From Streblospio benedicti (Eukaryota > Annelida > Polychaeta > Spionida > Spionidae), in the NCBI GenBank assembly GCA_019095985.1, contig CM032669.1:8183880-8247879 (forward strand): a stretch of DNA of 64,000 bases. The letters are read 5' to 3'. Made by a program: the position numbers and the translations under genes. This document shows positions 13,454 to 24,490 of the stretch, one piece after another. How positions within the stretch are numbered: the stretch's first letter is position 1; the number at the start of each line of letters is the position of its first letter. The notes beneath the pieces are model-generated. The model searched no databases. It was not told the DNA's origin and saw only the letters and a program-made list of their open reading frames with translations.

Positions 13454-13717
13454 ATGGCGTCAATTAGTCTGAGGTTAGCACTTTCAGCGGTGACCAGCAT
13501 TTCTACCTCTCTTCAGCACGATAAAAAAGTGAGAAATCCTACAAGCCAGAACTCTAGTGACAGAGGATGAAAACTGTGCTGAAGTTCCCCCCAATTCAAT
13601 GTCATTTGTTTTATGATGGCAGCGACGACATTCTTTTCAGTAATTTCCATTTATGTGTGGCCTTATACATCTAATAAAGCTTTCACGTTTGGTGGAAAAG
13701 TACCTGGCAACACCGGT
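13454..13717 (+). other. Two small possible first exons
   Basis: An ATG at 13454 in an excellent start context (aaaatggcg) opens a 38-codon frame beginning MASISLRLALSAVTSIST. It is rich in hydrophobic, serine and arginine residues like a mitochondrial targeting peptide, and contains a possible donor (AAAAAA|GTGAGA). A second ATG at 13613 opens MMAATTFFSVISIYVWPYTS and runs to GGT|GTAAGT at 13717, a good donor in phase 0. Both look like leader-type exons of small proteins. I recognise neither product and find no partner exon downstream. Either could be chance. Confidence 0.2.
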
Positions 13718-15369
13718 GTAAGTTAAATGTAGTGAAAACTTGACATTATAAATTTAAGTTAGTATTTGTTTTGTGTTTTAGGGTGTGCAGTATTTTATAC
13801 TTAATTTCATCTTGATTTGTGACATTTATTTGTGTTATTTAATAATAAGACAGTATAATAGATGATATCAAATCTATATAAAACAAGCTCTTAAATGTAA
13901 TAACCGTTTTTAATAAATATATATTTGATGTGACGGATAAAACTACATTATAATAATTTTAAGTCCTTTTTAATGTACATGTATTGTATGGTGGTACTTT
14001 TTAGATTTTGCCTGGTCCGTGACATAAATCTATGATCATAATGTCCCCTTATGTTGCTGCAAACCAGTTGCAGTTTTACCTCTTTCTCAAATTAAAGCTA
14101 AATAACATCTATGTTGAATAATCCAATACAACAGATTGGTAAGTTCACCAAGTCTTCATCAATTAACGCAAGATAATTGCCACAATCAACAGTGCTATAA
14201 GGTTCTATAGATGTAGATGAAAGAAGAGGCCGAAATCTTTACAACATTGGCAGGGTACAGTTCCCTTTTCTCTGCAATCTGTCGCACTTTTGAATGATAG
14301 AGTTGTTCATATTGAATAATACCATAATTATGTAATACAAGTGAATTTAAATTACTTGAAGGGAATTATGATATACTATGACGGTGTACTATGGTTTTAT
14401 TGCTTACATATTTTTTTAATTTATTAAAGAATACTAACAATGTTTTGTATATTAGCATATATGATACTTTAAATTGAAAATATTTCTATTATTTTTCATA
14501 GTATATTTGATGAATGCAAATAATTCTAAGCGGGGTAATTGTAAAATTTATTTATATATTATAAGTTGACAATACATATATTACAATACCTTATATAGAT
14601 ACTGATATCATGATTTTATTATCCAATAATATTCTATTAGTATACAATATGAGTAAATATAAATGTGCATGTGCAAATAAGAAGCAACATCCAAGGACTT
14701 CAAATTGATGAGCATCATTGACCTATATATTTTAATAGCTCCCAAACTAGGTCAGTTCTCCAAGGAAAAAAAAGTCACAAAATATTCTCCAAATACACCA
14801 ATGGTCTCAGATTTAAAAGATCAAGCAACTTAGATTATCCATTTAGTGTGTATGTTAAAAGTAATGGATCCATTTCATACTATTTTAGTCCCTTAACTAA
14901 GTCTTCCCATACATGTATAGATATCCATATACTAATGACATTTTTTGTTGATTTGTTTTGCTACAGTAACCTTCAATACTGACTTTCACACTGTAATACA
15001 TGAAACTATACGAATGCTCTGACCAACACGTATCCACCTTTTCCAGACTCAACCATATAGCTTTATATGTGATCGACTTTTTACAGAAAACAAACCCACG
15101 ATTCTCACACCAGCCTAGAACTGCCGATTACATAAGCACATAGGGCCTCATAGTCCAACCTCAAGCAATTTTTGTCACTTTAATATCACTAAAACAAGGC
15201 ACTTTCTTCACAGTCCGCACTCGTGCAAGGAAATAGCTAAAATTCACGAGCCCAGATCGCCGTTTTTATATTATCGACAAGCTTCGATACGCACCGTAAT
15301 ATTGACCGACCATCAGAACAATTATCAGGCTGTAAGAAAAGAAGTAGCAAGCAAAGAAGTGCACCTACC
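13718..15369. other. AT-rich stretch, no gene recognised
   Basis: Very AT-rich, with no open frame above background and no recognised repeat end. It would be intronic if either the 13613 exon (plus) or the 15.4-kb exon (minus) is real. Confidence 0.5.
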
Positions 15370-15535
15370 TTTAAAAACTTGTAGATTCACAGTCCTGTGA
15401 TTTCCCCACTTGATCAGTCAACTGCGCAGACGAATCTGAACACGTAGGGGAAGTTTCTTTTGAAGCCGTCTGCTTGTTAAGCACACTTCTCCCGTGTTCT
15501 TTGCCCCTCTTACTTACCCCACCGACTTTCTAGTT
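15370..15535 (-). other. Possible non-coding first exon (minus strand)
   Basis: On the minus strand this moderately GC-rich segment ends at AAAG|GTAGGTGC (exon end 15369), a strong splice donor. It has no ATG in a good context. A CTCF-like motif lies just upstream at 15546. It could be the 5' untranslated exon of a minus-strand gene extending leftward, conceivably the one at 6255-4387. This is inference from one splice signal and base composition. Confidence 0.2.
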
Positions 15536-15545
15536 TGAGGTTTGG

Positions 15546-15562
15546 ACGCCAGGTGGCAGCAT
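15546..15562 (+). promoter_or_regulatory. CTCF-like motif
   Basis: The sequence acgccaggtggcagcat fits the bilaterian CTCF core (AGRKGGCAS). Very similar motifs occur at 20731-20746 (minus) and 42549-42564 (plus). Occupancy cannot be judged from sequence. Confidence 0.3.
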
Positions 15563-15694
15563 GGTTTTGTTTGTTTCCATGCCCTGTTGTATGTGTCTAT
15601 GTTCATGTAAAATTTGCAAAAGCTGACGTATTTTGTTTGAATATATGAATGTTGCGCAACAAAGAAAAAACAACTCCAAAACCACAAACAAACA

Positions 15695-15697
<3 letters not shown>

Positions 15698-15735
<38 letters not shown>

Positions 15736-15795
15736 CAAACAGCAAGAGCAGCAGCAGCAGCAGGAGCAGGAGCGGCGGCGGCGGCAGCAGCAGCA
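15698..15795. repeat. (CAAT)n followed by (AGC/GGC)n low complexity
   Basis: About nine CAAT units (15698-15735) and then GCA/GGC-type triplets (15741-15795). The open frames through it (poly-Asn-Gln then poly-Ala or poly-Ser) are products of the repeats. Confidence 0.9.
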
Positions 15796-16377
15796 AGATC
15801 AAAGTTGCTCAGAGAGCACAGCGTCGCTATACCAACGTTCAATAATGGGCAATAAAGATGTTTACTTTAAGAATGTTTTGAAAACCCACCAAATAGTCAT
15901 ACTGTAATATTGTTATACTTGTTGACTACTGCTGTACATTCATTCATTCAACCAAAAATGATTTTGTGTTTTATGATTATTGTAAATTGTGTGAAAGTCG
16001 CACCGCACCCATCTGTTTGCATGAATGAAAGACCTTGCAAGATGTTTAAATCGGTCCCATTTTTATTATTTCATTTTTGAAAACTGCATTTTAATTTATT
16101 TCGTATGGTACCAAACATGGAAAGCGTTTTAAAACTGCCAACTTCCTAGTAAGATTTCTCCCTCCAAATTATGCAGCTTTTGAATAGCAAGCATCACGTT
16201 TTATATTACAGGTATGAGCTTACCCGGTACATTATTGCTATATTGTATTATAGATATATGTATGTTTGATAGAATCATTTCTTAAGTTCACAACACAAAA
16301 TTACTTATAAATATCATTAACAGTTTTGTCAACAGCTGTTGACATCCACAAAATGACCAACTGTGCATGACAGGCAG

Positions 16378-18331
16378 TTAATCTTCCTGGCTCCCGCCGC
16401 CGAGAAGTGGGTCATACAATCGCGAGAGCTGATGGGCCCCCTCGTCCCGGTTCATGTCCTGCCTGTTGGTTCGGATATGTACCACCTCCTTGATCGTTCT
16501 CGTTTTCCAGTTATTCTCTCTGTTAATCACGCTAGCTCTATCCCAATCTATGACATGGTTAAGTTGGTTTACATAGTCCGTTATTGCGCTTTTGTTCAAC
16601 TCGGTCAGAGATTCCTTGTTCGTAGATATTGTGGATGCCTTTTCTGTTGGTATCCACATCTTGCACATGTTCTATCAGTCTCGTGCCAAACCTTCTGCCT
16701 GTCTCACCAATGTACACAGTCTCGCATGATCTACAGAGGATCTTATACTCAATCTCACTTCATTCCAGCAGGTCTACTTTATCTTTTGTGTGTACTAGGA
16801 CATTTCGGGTTGTCTGTAACGGTTTCACTGATGTTGACACCGAATGTTTATTCAATATCCTTGATACTCCTTTAGTGACCCCCTTCACTTATGGATGTAT
16901 AAATTGACCTCTGGATCTCTCAGCTTCTTTTCTCCCCGTGTTTTTTCTTCCCGTCTGGTTAGGTTGACATTTGCTTTCTCACTCTTTGCAATGACCAATC
17001 TGGATCGCCACACTGTTTCAAGGCTTCAACCACATGCTGTTCCTCTTTCCTCCTATCTTCTTCCTCTGAAACCATGTCCATGCATCTATCAAACAGCGTT
17101 CCCATGACTCCAAGGGAGCGTTCACAATTGACGTCAACCACATTTTGGCACTTTATGACCCCTCCCCCGCCCCCGTCAACTCGTCAACTTCATGACACCC
17201 CCTCCCTGAGCCCACTTGAGGATACTCACCCTCAAACGCTCCCCATGCCCCCTCCTCCCCTCTCAAGTATGGCAGTAATGTCAATTTCACGATATCCTCA
17301 CTCAAACTCCAAACCCCCCAGTTAACTATATAATCTAGCCAGTATTTAAGATATACCTTTGTGATCGTTCACAATAGACTTCACCTCATTTTTGGCCCTT
17401 TTTACCCCCTTCCCCCTTGTCACCTTTCGTCATCTTTGCAGCACCCCTCTGATAAGTGACATCATCTTTGCATCATCACCCCACCCCGCGACATGATTTT
17501 GCTACGACATTTAACATTAATTTAACTGTTCCGTTATATAAATACATTTGAATATATATGTCCATAATTTAGACATAATTTTACAAATGTATTTAGGACA
17601 TAAAGCAAACATGGCAATGTGATTTCAACTAGTAGATATATCACATATCACTTAACATGTCAAAAAGTAAGTTCAAATACTGTTAAATAACTTAAACTTT
17701 TTTTCAAAAGGTGACATTACCCAAGTGCTAGGCCCCTAGAGTTTAGTCAGGTTCTGTCATACCACCATTGTGTTTTGTGGGCAATTGTGATTTATAATCA
17801 ACCATTCCAACAAATACACAGCATCTAATTTATCTCCATTCTTTATACTACAACCTTAAATATAAATTTAACTTTGATATATCCTTAATGTAGCCCCCGT
17901 GATTTTTGGGGTGACCCCGCCGTCAACTTTCGTCAACCTTTGCTGCCCCCCCCCGCGTTCATGGTTGACGTTAATCGTGAACGCTCCTCAAGCTTGTATT
18001 GTAGTCGGTGATGGGAAGTGAAGTAAAGTAAAAAAGTACTGATCGGTGTAAAGTTTTTTCCTATACACAAGAACTTCACGGTTCTGTCTGGTTTGCACAA
18101 TAAGGGTGTCCAAAAAGGAACCATGCCATCATTGACCGTGTTAAGATGGTCCGTGAGATTATGTGTTTCACCCGATTTGATGTGCTCTAAATGTAAAATG
18201 TACCTTTTCCACAGTTTAGGCTTGCATGTAACAGGAGCTGTGGCTATGGCTTTGGTCTCTAACCATTCCATATAGACGTTGGCCACTATGGGGGATATTG
18301 GACTTCCCATAAGGTATCGAACGTGCAGCAC
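16378..18331 (-). mobile_element. Penelope-like retroelement fragment, split by a TIR element
   Basis: The minus strand encodes parts of a Penelope-like element. Segment 18331-17988 carries reverse transcriptase motif GSPISPIVANVYMEWLE, and segment 17113-16378 carries a linker (about 17140-16960) and a GIY-YIG nuclease (SCETVYIGETGRRFGTRL, then a conserved EH) around 16740-16650. The nuclease C-terminal region contains DMNRDEGAHQLS, matched by the element at 19944-20713. The two halves are separated by an 874-bp TIR element at 17114-17987, so that insertion is younger. Frames are interrupted several times and most of the RT palm is missing, so this copy is dead. Penelope-like elements are retroelements without a capsid, found widely in animals. 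Confidence 0.75.
17114..17987. mobile_element. Non-autonomous TIR element inside the Penelope-like copy
   Basis: The ends are inverted repeats: GGGAGCGTTCACAATTGACG on the left matches the complement of cgttaatcgtgaacgctcc on the right with one or two changes. The interior is C-rich and carries several copies of gtcaact/gtcaacc-type motifs plus an internal copy of the end sequence near 17375. The same family gives the 232-bp element at 52860-53091, which has TTA target duplications, so a PIF/Harbinger-like origin is likely. No transposase is encoded. Confidence 0.6.
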
Positions 18332-19880
18332 AGCGCTGTATTGCCTCTAAACGATCACCCTTAGTAGTTTGAAAAGACCTTATATCTAATAGTTTTATCT
18401 CTATTATTACATAAACCAGATGTCAATCATTTAAAGGCCTTGAGATAGGCTAGGTCACCCTCGTCCCTGATGAGTAGTGTCCCAGATGCTCTGCCCCCCA
18501 ATAGAGAAGATCTAACCAGGGCTATTGTCCCAAATTTCTATGTAGGAAACAGAGCCTCTGGCTCGCTTTGCCAGTAGATTGGATGATGTGTGCTTTCCCC
18601 TGGGAGGAACGAGTACCGAATTTATTCGAGAACAGGAGGCCTAGGTACTTGGCCTCAGACACACTGGAGATAATTTCACCACCTAAGGTGTAAAAATGTA
18701 TTGGGTTGACCGTCTTTCAATTCTTATGCATCATGTTGCATATGGATACATTAAATGTAAACGCCCATCCAGGCATGTACATGTAGTAGATACATGTAAG
18801 TCTGATAAAGCAGTAAATGTTGTGAAGAATGGAGAATAAGGTAACAAGGCCCTTTGGTCGAGATTTATCACCAGAATTTTTAAAAGATCTACTCAAACCA
18901 TATGAGCCTGGAAGACCATTAAGAAGTACAAGATGACCACAAAAAATATCTACATCTTGAATCAAATTGTTACTAACTATTAATATATATAAGCAAAAAG
19001 CGCATTAGAACAATGCACTCTTCAAACAAATGATCAAGTAAAGATCAAGTTAAAGATGTTCTAAGATTATTAGTACTGTAGCACAACTATAGCACCACAA
19101 TATTCTTATATTTTACAATATCCGAAATCATGTCCTATATCAATCATAAGTATTTTCGACAATTAGTGTATTTGCAAAGAGTCAATGAAGCAAATAGCAG
19201 TATCTATAATTTAAGCAAGATGTATGGAAAACAATCTCACAATTGCAAGTTTCTAGTAAGTATTTCAAAATAATCACAAGTATAAAATCATAACACAACG
19301 CACCAAAATACTGTCTCCATCAAAAACTTACGCACGTGCGCGCATACATGCATTTGATAGTTTCATTTTTGACACACTAGCATCGATCGAAATAAGCAGT
19401 CGTTACCATACATTCTCTTTCCTCATATTACTGTAAGGATTTTTGCTTACTCAAGACAATCTGTTTCTCCAAAAAGGTCTCATGTCGAGGCTTCCTCAAA
19501 AGGTTATGACTTCTGGAACAAATGTCATACGTGCTTGGAGAAAAAACAACACAAAAAAAAAAAAAAAACACACACGCAGAAAACGACCCTTTGTGTAGCC
19601 CCATAAAATCTCCTCATGTTATTCCTGCTTTCTGCATGTCCTGCAGTCTCCACCATTGAACCTATCCGCTACCTGTGCTTGTGTTGGCATAAATCAGCCA
19701 GCAGTAGTAATCAGTTTCCCCACCACACGTTCAAGAGCTCGACATTATGCAAGGTTATAAACCAGTTTGAATGTCGTGAAGGTCAATCAGACATCTATTG
19801 TGATAATTTTGAGCTTATTTTAGGCATTATTCTAAGCGGCAATAGTAGCATATCGAAAATGAAGCTGCAATGAGAGGGTG
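17690..19880 (+). repeat. Local duplicated block, copy 1
   Basis: This block recurs at about 23820-25560 (copy 2) and, partly corrupted, at 25661-27590 (copy 3). It includes the end of the TIR element, a minus-strand LINE scrap, and about 1.1 kb of non-coding DNA ending at the ctgcaatgagaggg sequence near 19865. Copy 1 differs from copy 2 by holding the RT half of the Penelope-like element (17988-18323). Confidence 0.75.
18360..18800 (-). mobile_element. CR1/L2-type LINE fragment (RT 3' part)
   Basis: Minus-strand translation gives AFTFNVSICNMMHKN, then EIISSVSEAKYLGLLFSNKF and SQRLCFLHRNLG. This is the region after the RT catalytic motif in CR1/L2-like LINEs (the FNVSKCNVM and KYLG motifs). 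The catalytic YADD/FADD part is absent and the frame is broken, so it is a short fossil. It is shared with copy 2 at 24100-24490. Confidence 0.7.
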
Positions 19881-19943
19881 GAAGTAACCAACAAGTAACA
19901 CTAATTTTGTGATAAATCCATAAAAAAAACTTACATACTATAT

Positions 19944-20713
19944 TTGGACAGAATGGACACAGTCGTAACAGAAGAGTTAGATAAAGAGACTGAAGAACGC
20001 ACGATCGTGGATGCACTGACCACTTGTAATTACCCCAAGTCGGCAATTCAAGAAGTGAAGAGAAAGAAGAAAGATACCAACAATAACAAGTCTCGGAAGA
20101 CAGCAGAAAAAGACTGTAAGGGAGCCAGAGGTATGGTCGTACGTCTCCCTTACGTTAAAGGCTTGTCCGAAAAATGGCTAAGGTTTTAAAAGATCACAAG
20201 ATCTGTCCAGCCTTCAAACCTTATAAGACTCTCCGCAAGATTTTAGTTCATCCCAAGGACAAAGTCAAACAAGAAGAAGTATGTGGGAGTGTAAAAAGTA
20301 TTGGGTGCAAGATCTGTCCAAGTTTATACATTGGTGAATCAGGCAGGAAGTTTGGCATGCGGCTCAAGGAGCATCAAAGAAATGTGGAGACACATGATCT
20401 TAAAAATGTGCGCACCAGAGCTACTCGCCTCAGCACCACAGAAGTTCACCAATCAGCCATAACTGACCACATGAACAACCTCAACCATGTATCAGATGGG
20501 GATAGTGCTAAAGTTGTGTGTAAGGAGTCGAACCTACTGGACAGACAAATCTTAGAGTCGATAACAATCCGAAAGACTGAGGAGAACATGAACAGAGATG
20601 AAGGAGCATACCAGTTATCTCACGTACTGCCCCACGACAACCTTCTGAGACCTAGGGCAGCCCCAAACCATTTATCGCGCCCTGATACCACCCCAACAAC
20701 AAACACTGACTGA
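19944..20713 (+). mobile_element. Penelope-like element fragment with GIY-YIG nuclease
   Basis: Two overlapping frames (19944-20189 and 20174-20713) encode the inter-domain linker, then CKICPSLYIGESGRKFGMRL followed by KEHQR, the GIY-YIG nuclease with its preceding CxxC pair, and a C-terminal tail (NRDEGAYQLSHV). A one-base frame break near 20180 separates linker and nuclease. The RT domain is not adjacent. The nuclease frame of 179 codons is intact, and it is on the opposite strand to the copy at 16378-18331. A CTCF-like motif follows at 20731. Confidence 0.75.
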
Positions 20714-20730
20714 CTTCTACTTCTGTCACG

Positions 20731-20746
20731 TGCTGCCACCTGGTGA
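20731..20746 (-). promoter_or_regulatory. CTCF-like motif in the Penelope-like 3' flank
   Basis: The minus strand reads tcaccaggtggcagca, a good match to the CTCF consensus. It is flanked by an inverted pair, tctgtcac (20722-20729) and gtgacaga (20743-20750). The element at 42545-42575 has the same layout (ctgtcac, aggtggcagca, ggtgac), suggesting that both come from one repeat family. Confidence 0.35.
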
Positions 20747-20759
20747 CAGAAAAGTCTCA

Positions 20760-21586
20760 GACGATGGACATTGAAAATGTTCGAAAATATTAAAACACTT
20801 ATAATAAGTTTTTCTGGATTTATCGCAAAATTAGTGATACTTGTGTTAAGAGAGAAGATTGACCGAAAAATTAAGATTATCGCACCTAACAACCATAAAA
20901 AGACAACATCTCTATAAGACACCTGCAGAAAATCCCCACAGGGTGGTTCTAATATATGTGGCATAAGGATTTTTCACTGTATATTTTAAGGTTGGTATAC
21001 TAAATATAATATCACATATATGTAACTTATGTTCACAAAGCAATTTTTATTGTCCATTTATCATTGCTTTGTATTATGATCAGTATCTAAGTGCCCACTA
21101 TATGTCCTTTCCTGTATTATGGTATATGCTTTCCTGCGTTTTTTTTCAATATTTGATCAGTTATTGCCATAAATTAAACATGTAAACGTAGGTTAATTTG
21201 GTTCACCTCAAATACTGTGTCATTTGTGCTTGTAATCACCATGTGTGGTCAGTGACGAAGAAATGTCAGTTTGATGAAAATACAGGAATGGTGAATTTCA
21301 AGAGTTGCATTGGAGGGCGGTGCATTGTGACTAAAAATTTTAAATAGTAACTTTGGCAGCAAACTTTCAAAGACGAGTAGGTTTTACTATACAAACATTA
21401 TGATGAAACAAACAATGTTCCTTTTTATTTGAAATCACAATCATGTTTTTGCAATTGTATTTTGTAATTTAGCAAATTAGCAAAATTGGAACTAAATTAC
21501 ATGAAGTTGTTATAGATATTACATTTAGTGAAACAGATTTTGTGATTGATAAAAAAACCATTATATTCAAGCATTATATTCAACTT
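20760..21586. other. No gene recognised upstream of the zinc-finger gene
   Basis: AT-rich flank with no recognisable repeat end. It probably contains the promoter or an upstream intron of the zinc-finger gene at 21649, but I see no TATA box or donor that I would defend. Confidence 0.4.
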
Positions 21587-21632
21587 TCAAGGATAATTCA
21601 AGGATTTCAAGGATATTTCAAGGATAATACAA
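21587..21632 (+). repeat. Short imperfect tandem repeat (ttcaaggata)n
   Basis: Four to five imperfect 10-15 bp units of ttcaaggata(a/t)t lie immediately before the start codon of the zinc-finger gene, so they would be in its 5' untranslated region or promoter. Confidence 0.7.
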
Positions 21633-21648
21633 ACGTAATTGTGGTGCA

Positions 21649-22242
21649 ATGGCAAACCAATGCAGTGAATGTGACAAGTGTTTTAGTGACAGTAGCGCCT
21701 TGACCAGACACATGAGGATTCACACTGGGGAGAAAGAATATCAATGTACAGTGTGTGAGAAATCATTCACTCGAAAGGGAGATTTGACAAAACATACGAG
21801 AATCCACACTGGTGAGAAACCTTACCGGTGTAGTCAATGTGGCAAGTGTTTTAGTCGAAGTGACAGCTTGACCACCCACATGAGAATTCACACTGGGGAG
21901 AAAGAACATCAGTGTGCAGTGTGTGAGAAATCATTCAGTGAAAGTGGAAGTCTGAAAATCCACATGAGAACACACACTGGTGAGAAACCTTATGGGTGTG
22001 GAGTTTGTGATAGAAGTTTCTCTCACAGATCTAATTTTGTTGTTCATATGCGCACTCACACAGGAGAGAAACCGTACAAGTGTGATCAGTGTGCTAAATG
22101 TTTTTTTCAAAGTTCTGCTCTGACCCTGCACAAGCGCATACACACTGGTGAGAAGCCATTTTACTGCCATATTTGTCACAAATCATTTACGCAAGGATGC
22201 CACCTGGAAAGGCACCATAAGACTGTGCATGCCAAGAAGTGA
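21649..22242 (+). CDS. C2H2 zinc-finger protein, seven fingers
   Basis: An uninterrupted 197-codon frame encodes seven classical C2H2 fingers (C-x2-C-x12-H-x3-4-H) joined by TGEK linkers. Finger starts are at about residues 4, 32, 60, 88, 116, 144 and 172. The last finger ends HHKTVH and the protein stops soon after (AKK). Such arrays bind DNA in the nucleus, usually as transcription factors. Two linkers (before fingers 2 and 4) read TGEKE instead of TGEKP, and fingers 1-2 and 3-4 look like a duplicated pair. There is no KRAB, BTB, SET or other effector domain. The start at 21649 precedes the first finger by only three residues, so this could be the last exon of a longer gene or a complete single-exon gene. 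The target DNA cannot be named. Confidence 0.88.
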   Translation: MANQCSECDKCFSDSSALTRHMRIHTGEKEYQCTVCEKSFTRKGDLTKHTRIHTGEKPYRCSQCGKCFSRSDSLTTHMRIHTGEKEHQCAVCEKSFSESGSLKIHMRTHTGEKPYGCGVCDRSFSHRSNFVVHMRTHTGEKPYKCDQCAKCFFQSSALTLHKRIHTGEKPFYCHICHKSFTQGCHLERHHKTVHAKK

Positions 22243-23765
22243 GCTCAAGATTACTACTCAACATCATCTAATGTTAGATTGTACATTTATGGAATGCTAG
22301 AAAATTCCATTGAAATATGACCAACACATAATGTGTGGGTTGGGGGACTCTTCTTAAAGACTGCTACCACAATTTTAAGGTTTATTGCTATGTGTGTTTT
22401 TTTTTTTTTGGGGGGGGATTTTTTCTACCAGTGACTGCAACCACTTGTTATAATGATGAAATGATGAGGGTATAATATGGTATTATACTCGAAACACTTC
22501 TTGCCGTAGCTTTAAGCTTGAAAGAGCTCTCGAGTTGATAGATGAGGTTTTGCATGAAAGACTTATAATTGACATTGTGAAGACATTCTAGCTCAGGACT
22601 TGTGATATCTGCTATTGACGTTGAAGTTGCTCAGAAATGTTTTCACGCGGAGAGATGCATAGTAATGGTGAAACGATTCGATTGCTTTAGATGTAAGTAC
22701 AAAACTGTGATAAGAATCAGTTAAGGAGATCGCTAGGAAAATAATTTGCATGATGGGAATTTTGCATGGATTCATTTTCTTGCATCTCTCCTTTGTTCAG
22801 CAATGGTTGCTGGTTATATAACTGGGTAATTCTTGTATGTGTTGTGTTGAAAGTGTCGTATGATTCACTGATGAACATTCATGGAAAACTTGCAGATGTG
22901 ATTTTAGTTGTAGTATATTTAAGACTGTAGTGACATTGATAAAGACTTAAAGACATGCCATCATTCCATTAATATTTGTACAGATCACGTGTTCATAATA
23001 CAATTGTATATATATTTTTCTACTGTTGCATTTTATTTCAATTCCATGGCATTTGGAAGAAGCAATATTATTTTGCTTCTCAACGTTCTTGAAAGAGCAT
23101 GACTCATGACCTATAAAAACTTGTGTACATATATGAGCATAAATTTTAGACACTTGGTGAGATGTAATCTGCTATTGTTACTGTGTTCAACAGACTTGAT
23201 TTTTTGCCGAATACCTTTAGTGTAAGAATGTAGCTTTATAAGATATAGCTTATACATGAATGCTATATTATTATTACTTTTTGGTAAGCTTTTAAAATGC
23301 CTTAATTATTGTAAGATTTAATGTTGACAATTTTTTAGGCTTTTGTTTTAATATTTGTGATGTGTGTTAAACACCTTGAAATGGTGTTTTATTACCTCAG
23401 TGTTATTAGGGTTGTGCAAGATTTGAGTTGCATTTTTTAATTTTGCCTCTAAACATGTTAGATCTGCTAAAAATGTTATGTGTGGTATAACTTTGCTATT
23501 GAATGGCATTGTTTGCATTGAGTCAGTTATTCTAGGAGTCCCATTCCATTTTTTTGGTCAAATTTCATTCTTTTTAGTTCTAATATGATGTAATATTATA
23601 TGAAAGTAATGTAATATTGTAAATTTATGTAAGAATATTGATGAACATGTGACGTCTTATGACAAAAACTTTCCAGTGTGTACAATTTACTTTGAGTGTA
23701 AGTAATAACTGCTTATAGTGAAAAAAAATGAAAAAAAATACATGTCATGATTTGCGGCAAATTTG
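22243..23765. other. AT-rich 3' flank of the zinc-finger gene
   Basis: Long AT-rich sequence with a T/G homopolymer at about 22398-22420 and no recognisable coding region. It is consistent with a 3' untranslated region and intergenic DNA. I did not find a canonical AATAAA close to the stop codon. Confidence 0.45.
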
Positions 23766-24092
23766 TAAGTACACCCCCCCGCCGGGTGACGTTATTTGTG
23801 AACGATCACTTACTGTACTTGAATCTGTGTGCAGTTTTGTCAGGTTCTACCATACCACCATTGTGTTTTGTGGGAAATATATAGGACTATGTGATTTATA
23901 ATCAAACATTCCAACAAATACAAAGCATCTGATTTATCTCCATTCTTTGTACTACAATGTTATTTAACTTTGATATAACTTTAATGTAGCCCCCCCCGTC
24001 AACTTTTTGGGGTGACCCCCCGTCAACTTTAGTCAACTTTGGCTGACCCCCACCCCGCCTTCATGGTTGATGTCAATTGTGAACGCTCCTCA
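23766..24092. mobile_element. Truncated TIR element (same family as 17114-17987)
   Basis: It has C-rich gtcaact-containing sequence, ends in gtcaattgtgaacgctcc, and is collinear with about 17700-17987. Near 23785-23808 it has a second end-like motif (gtgacgttatttgtgaacg). It is part of duplicated block copy 2. Confidence 0.55.
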
Positions 24093-24490
24093 AGCACGGT
24101 GCTGTATTGCCTCTAAACGATCGACCTCGTTCCTGATAGTAGTGGCCCAGATGCCCCCCCCCCCAATACTCTAGAGAAGATCTAACCAGGGCTAGGTAGG
24201 CTAGCCCCCTAAGCTTGTACGGAGAGCCTCCCAAATTTCTATGTAGGAAACAGAGCCTCTGGCTCGCTTTGCCAGTAGATTGGATGATGTGTGCTTTCCC
24301 CTGGGAGGAACGAGTACCGAATTTATTCGAGAACAGGAGGCCTAGGTACTTGGCCTCAGACACACTGGAGATAATTCCACCCCTTAAGGTGTAAAATGTT
24401 TTGAGTCTACCGACTTTCAATTCTTATGCATCATGTTGCATTTGTATACATTAAATTTAAACCCCACATCCAGGCATGTAGTAGACAAGT
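24093..24490 (-). mobile_element. CR1/L2-type LINE fragment (copy 2)
   Basis: A minus-strand 115-codon frame (24420-24073) contains IISSVSEAKYLGLLFSNKFG, KAHIIQSTGKASQRLCFLHR and LAYLALVRSSLEY, the region between the RT catalytic motif and the C-terminal domain of CR1/L2-like LINEs. It is longer than the copy at 18360-18800 and lacks its internal deletion. The catalytic part and the 3' end are missing. Confidence 0.72.
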
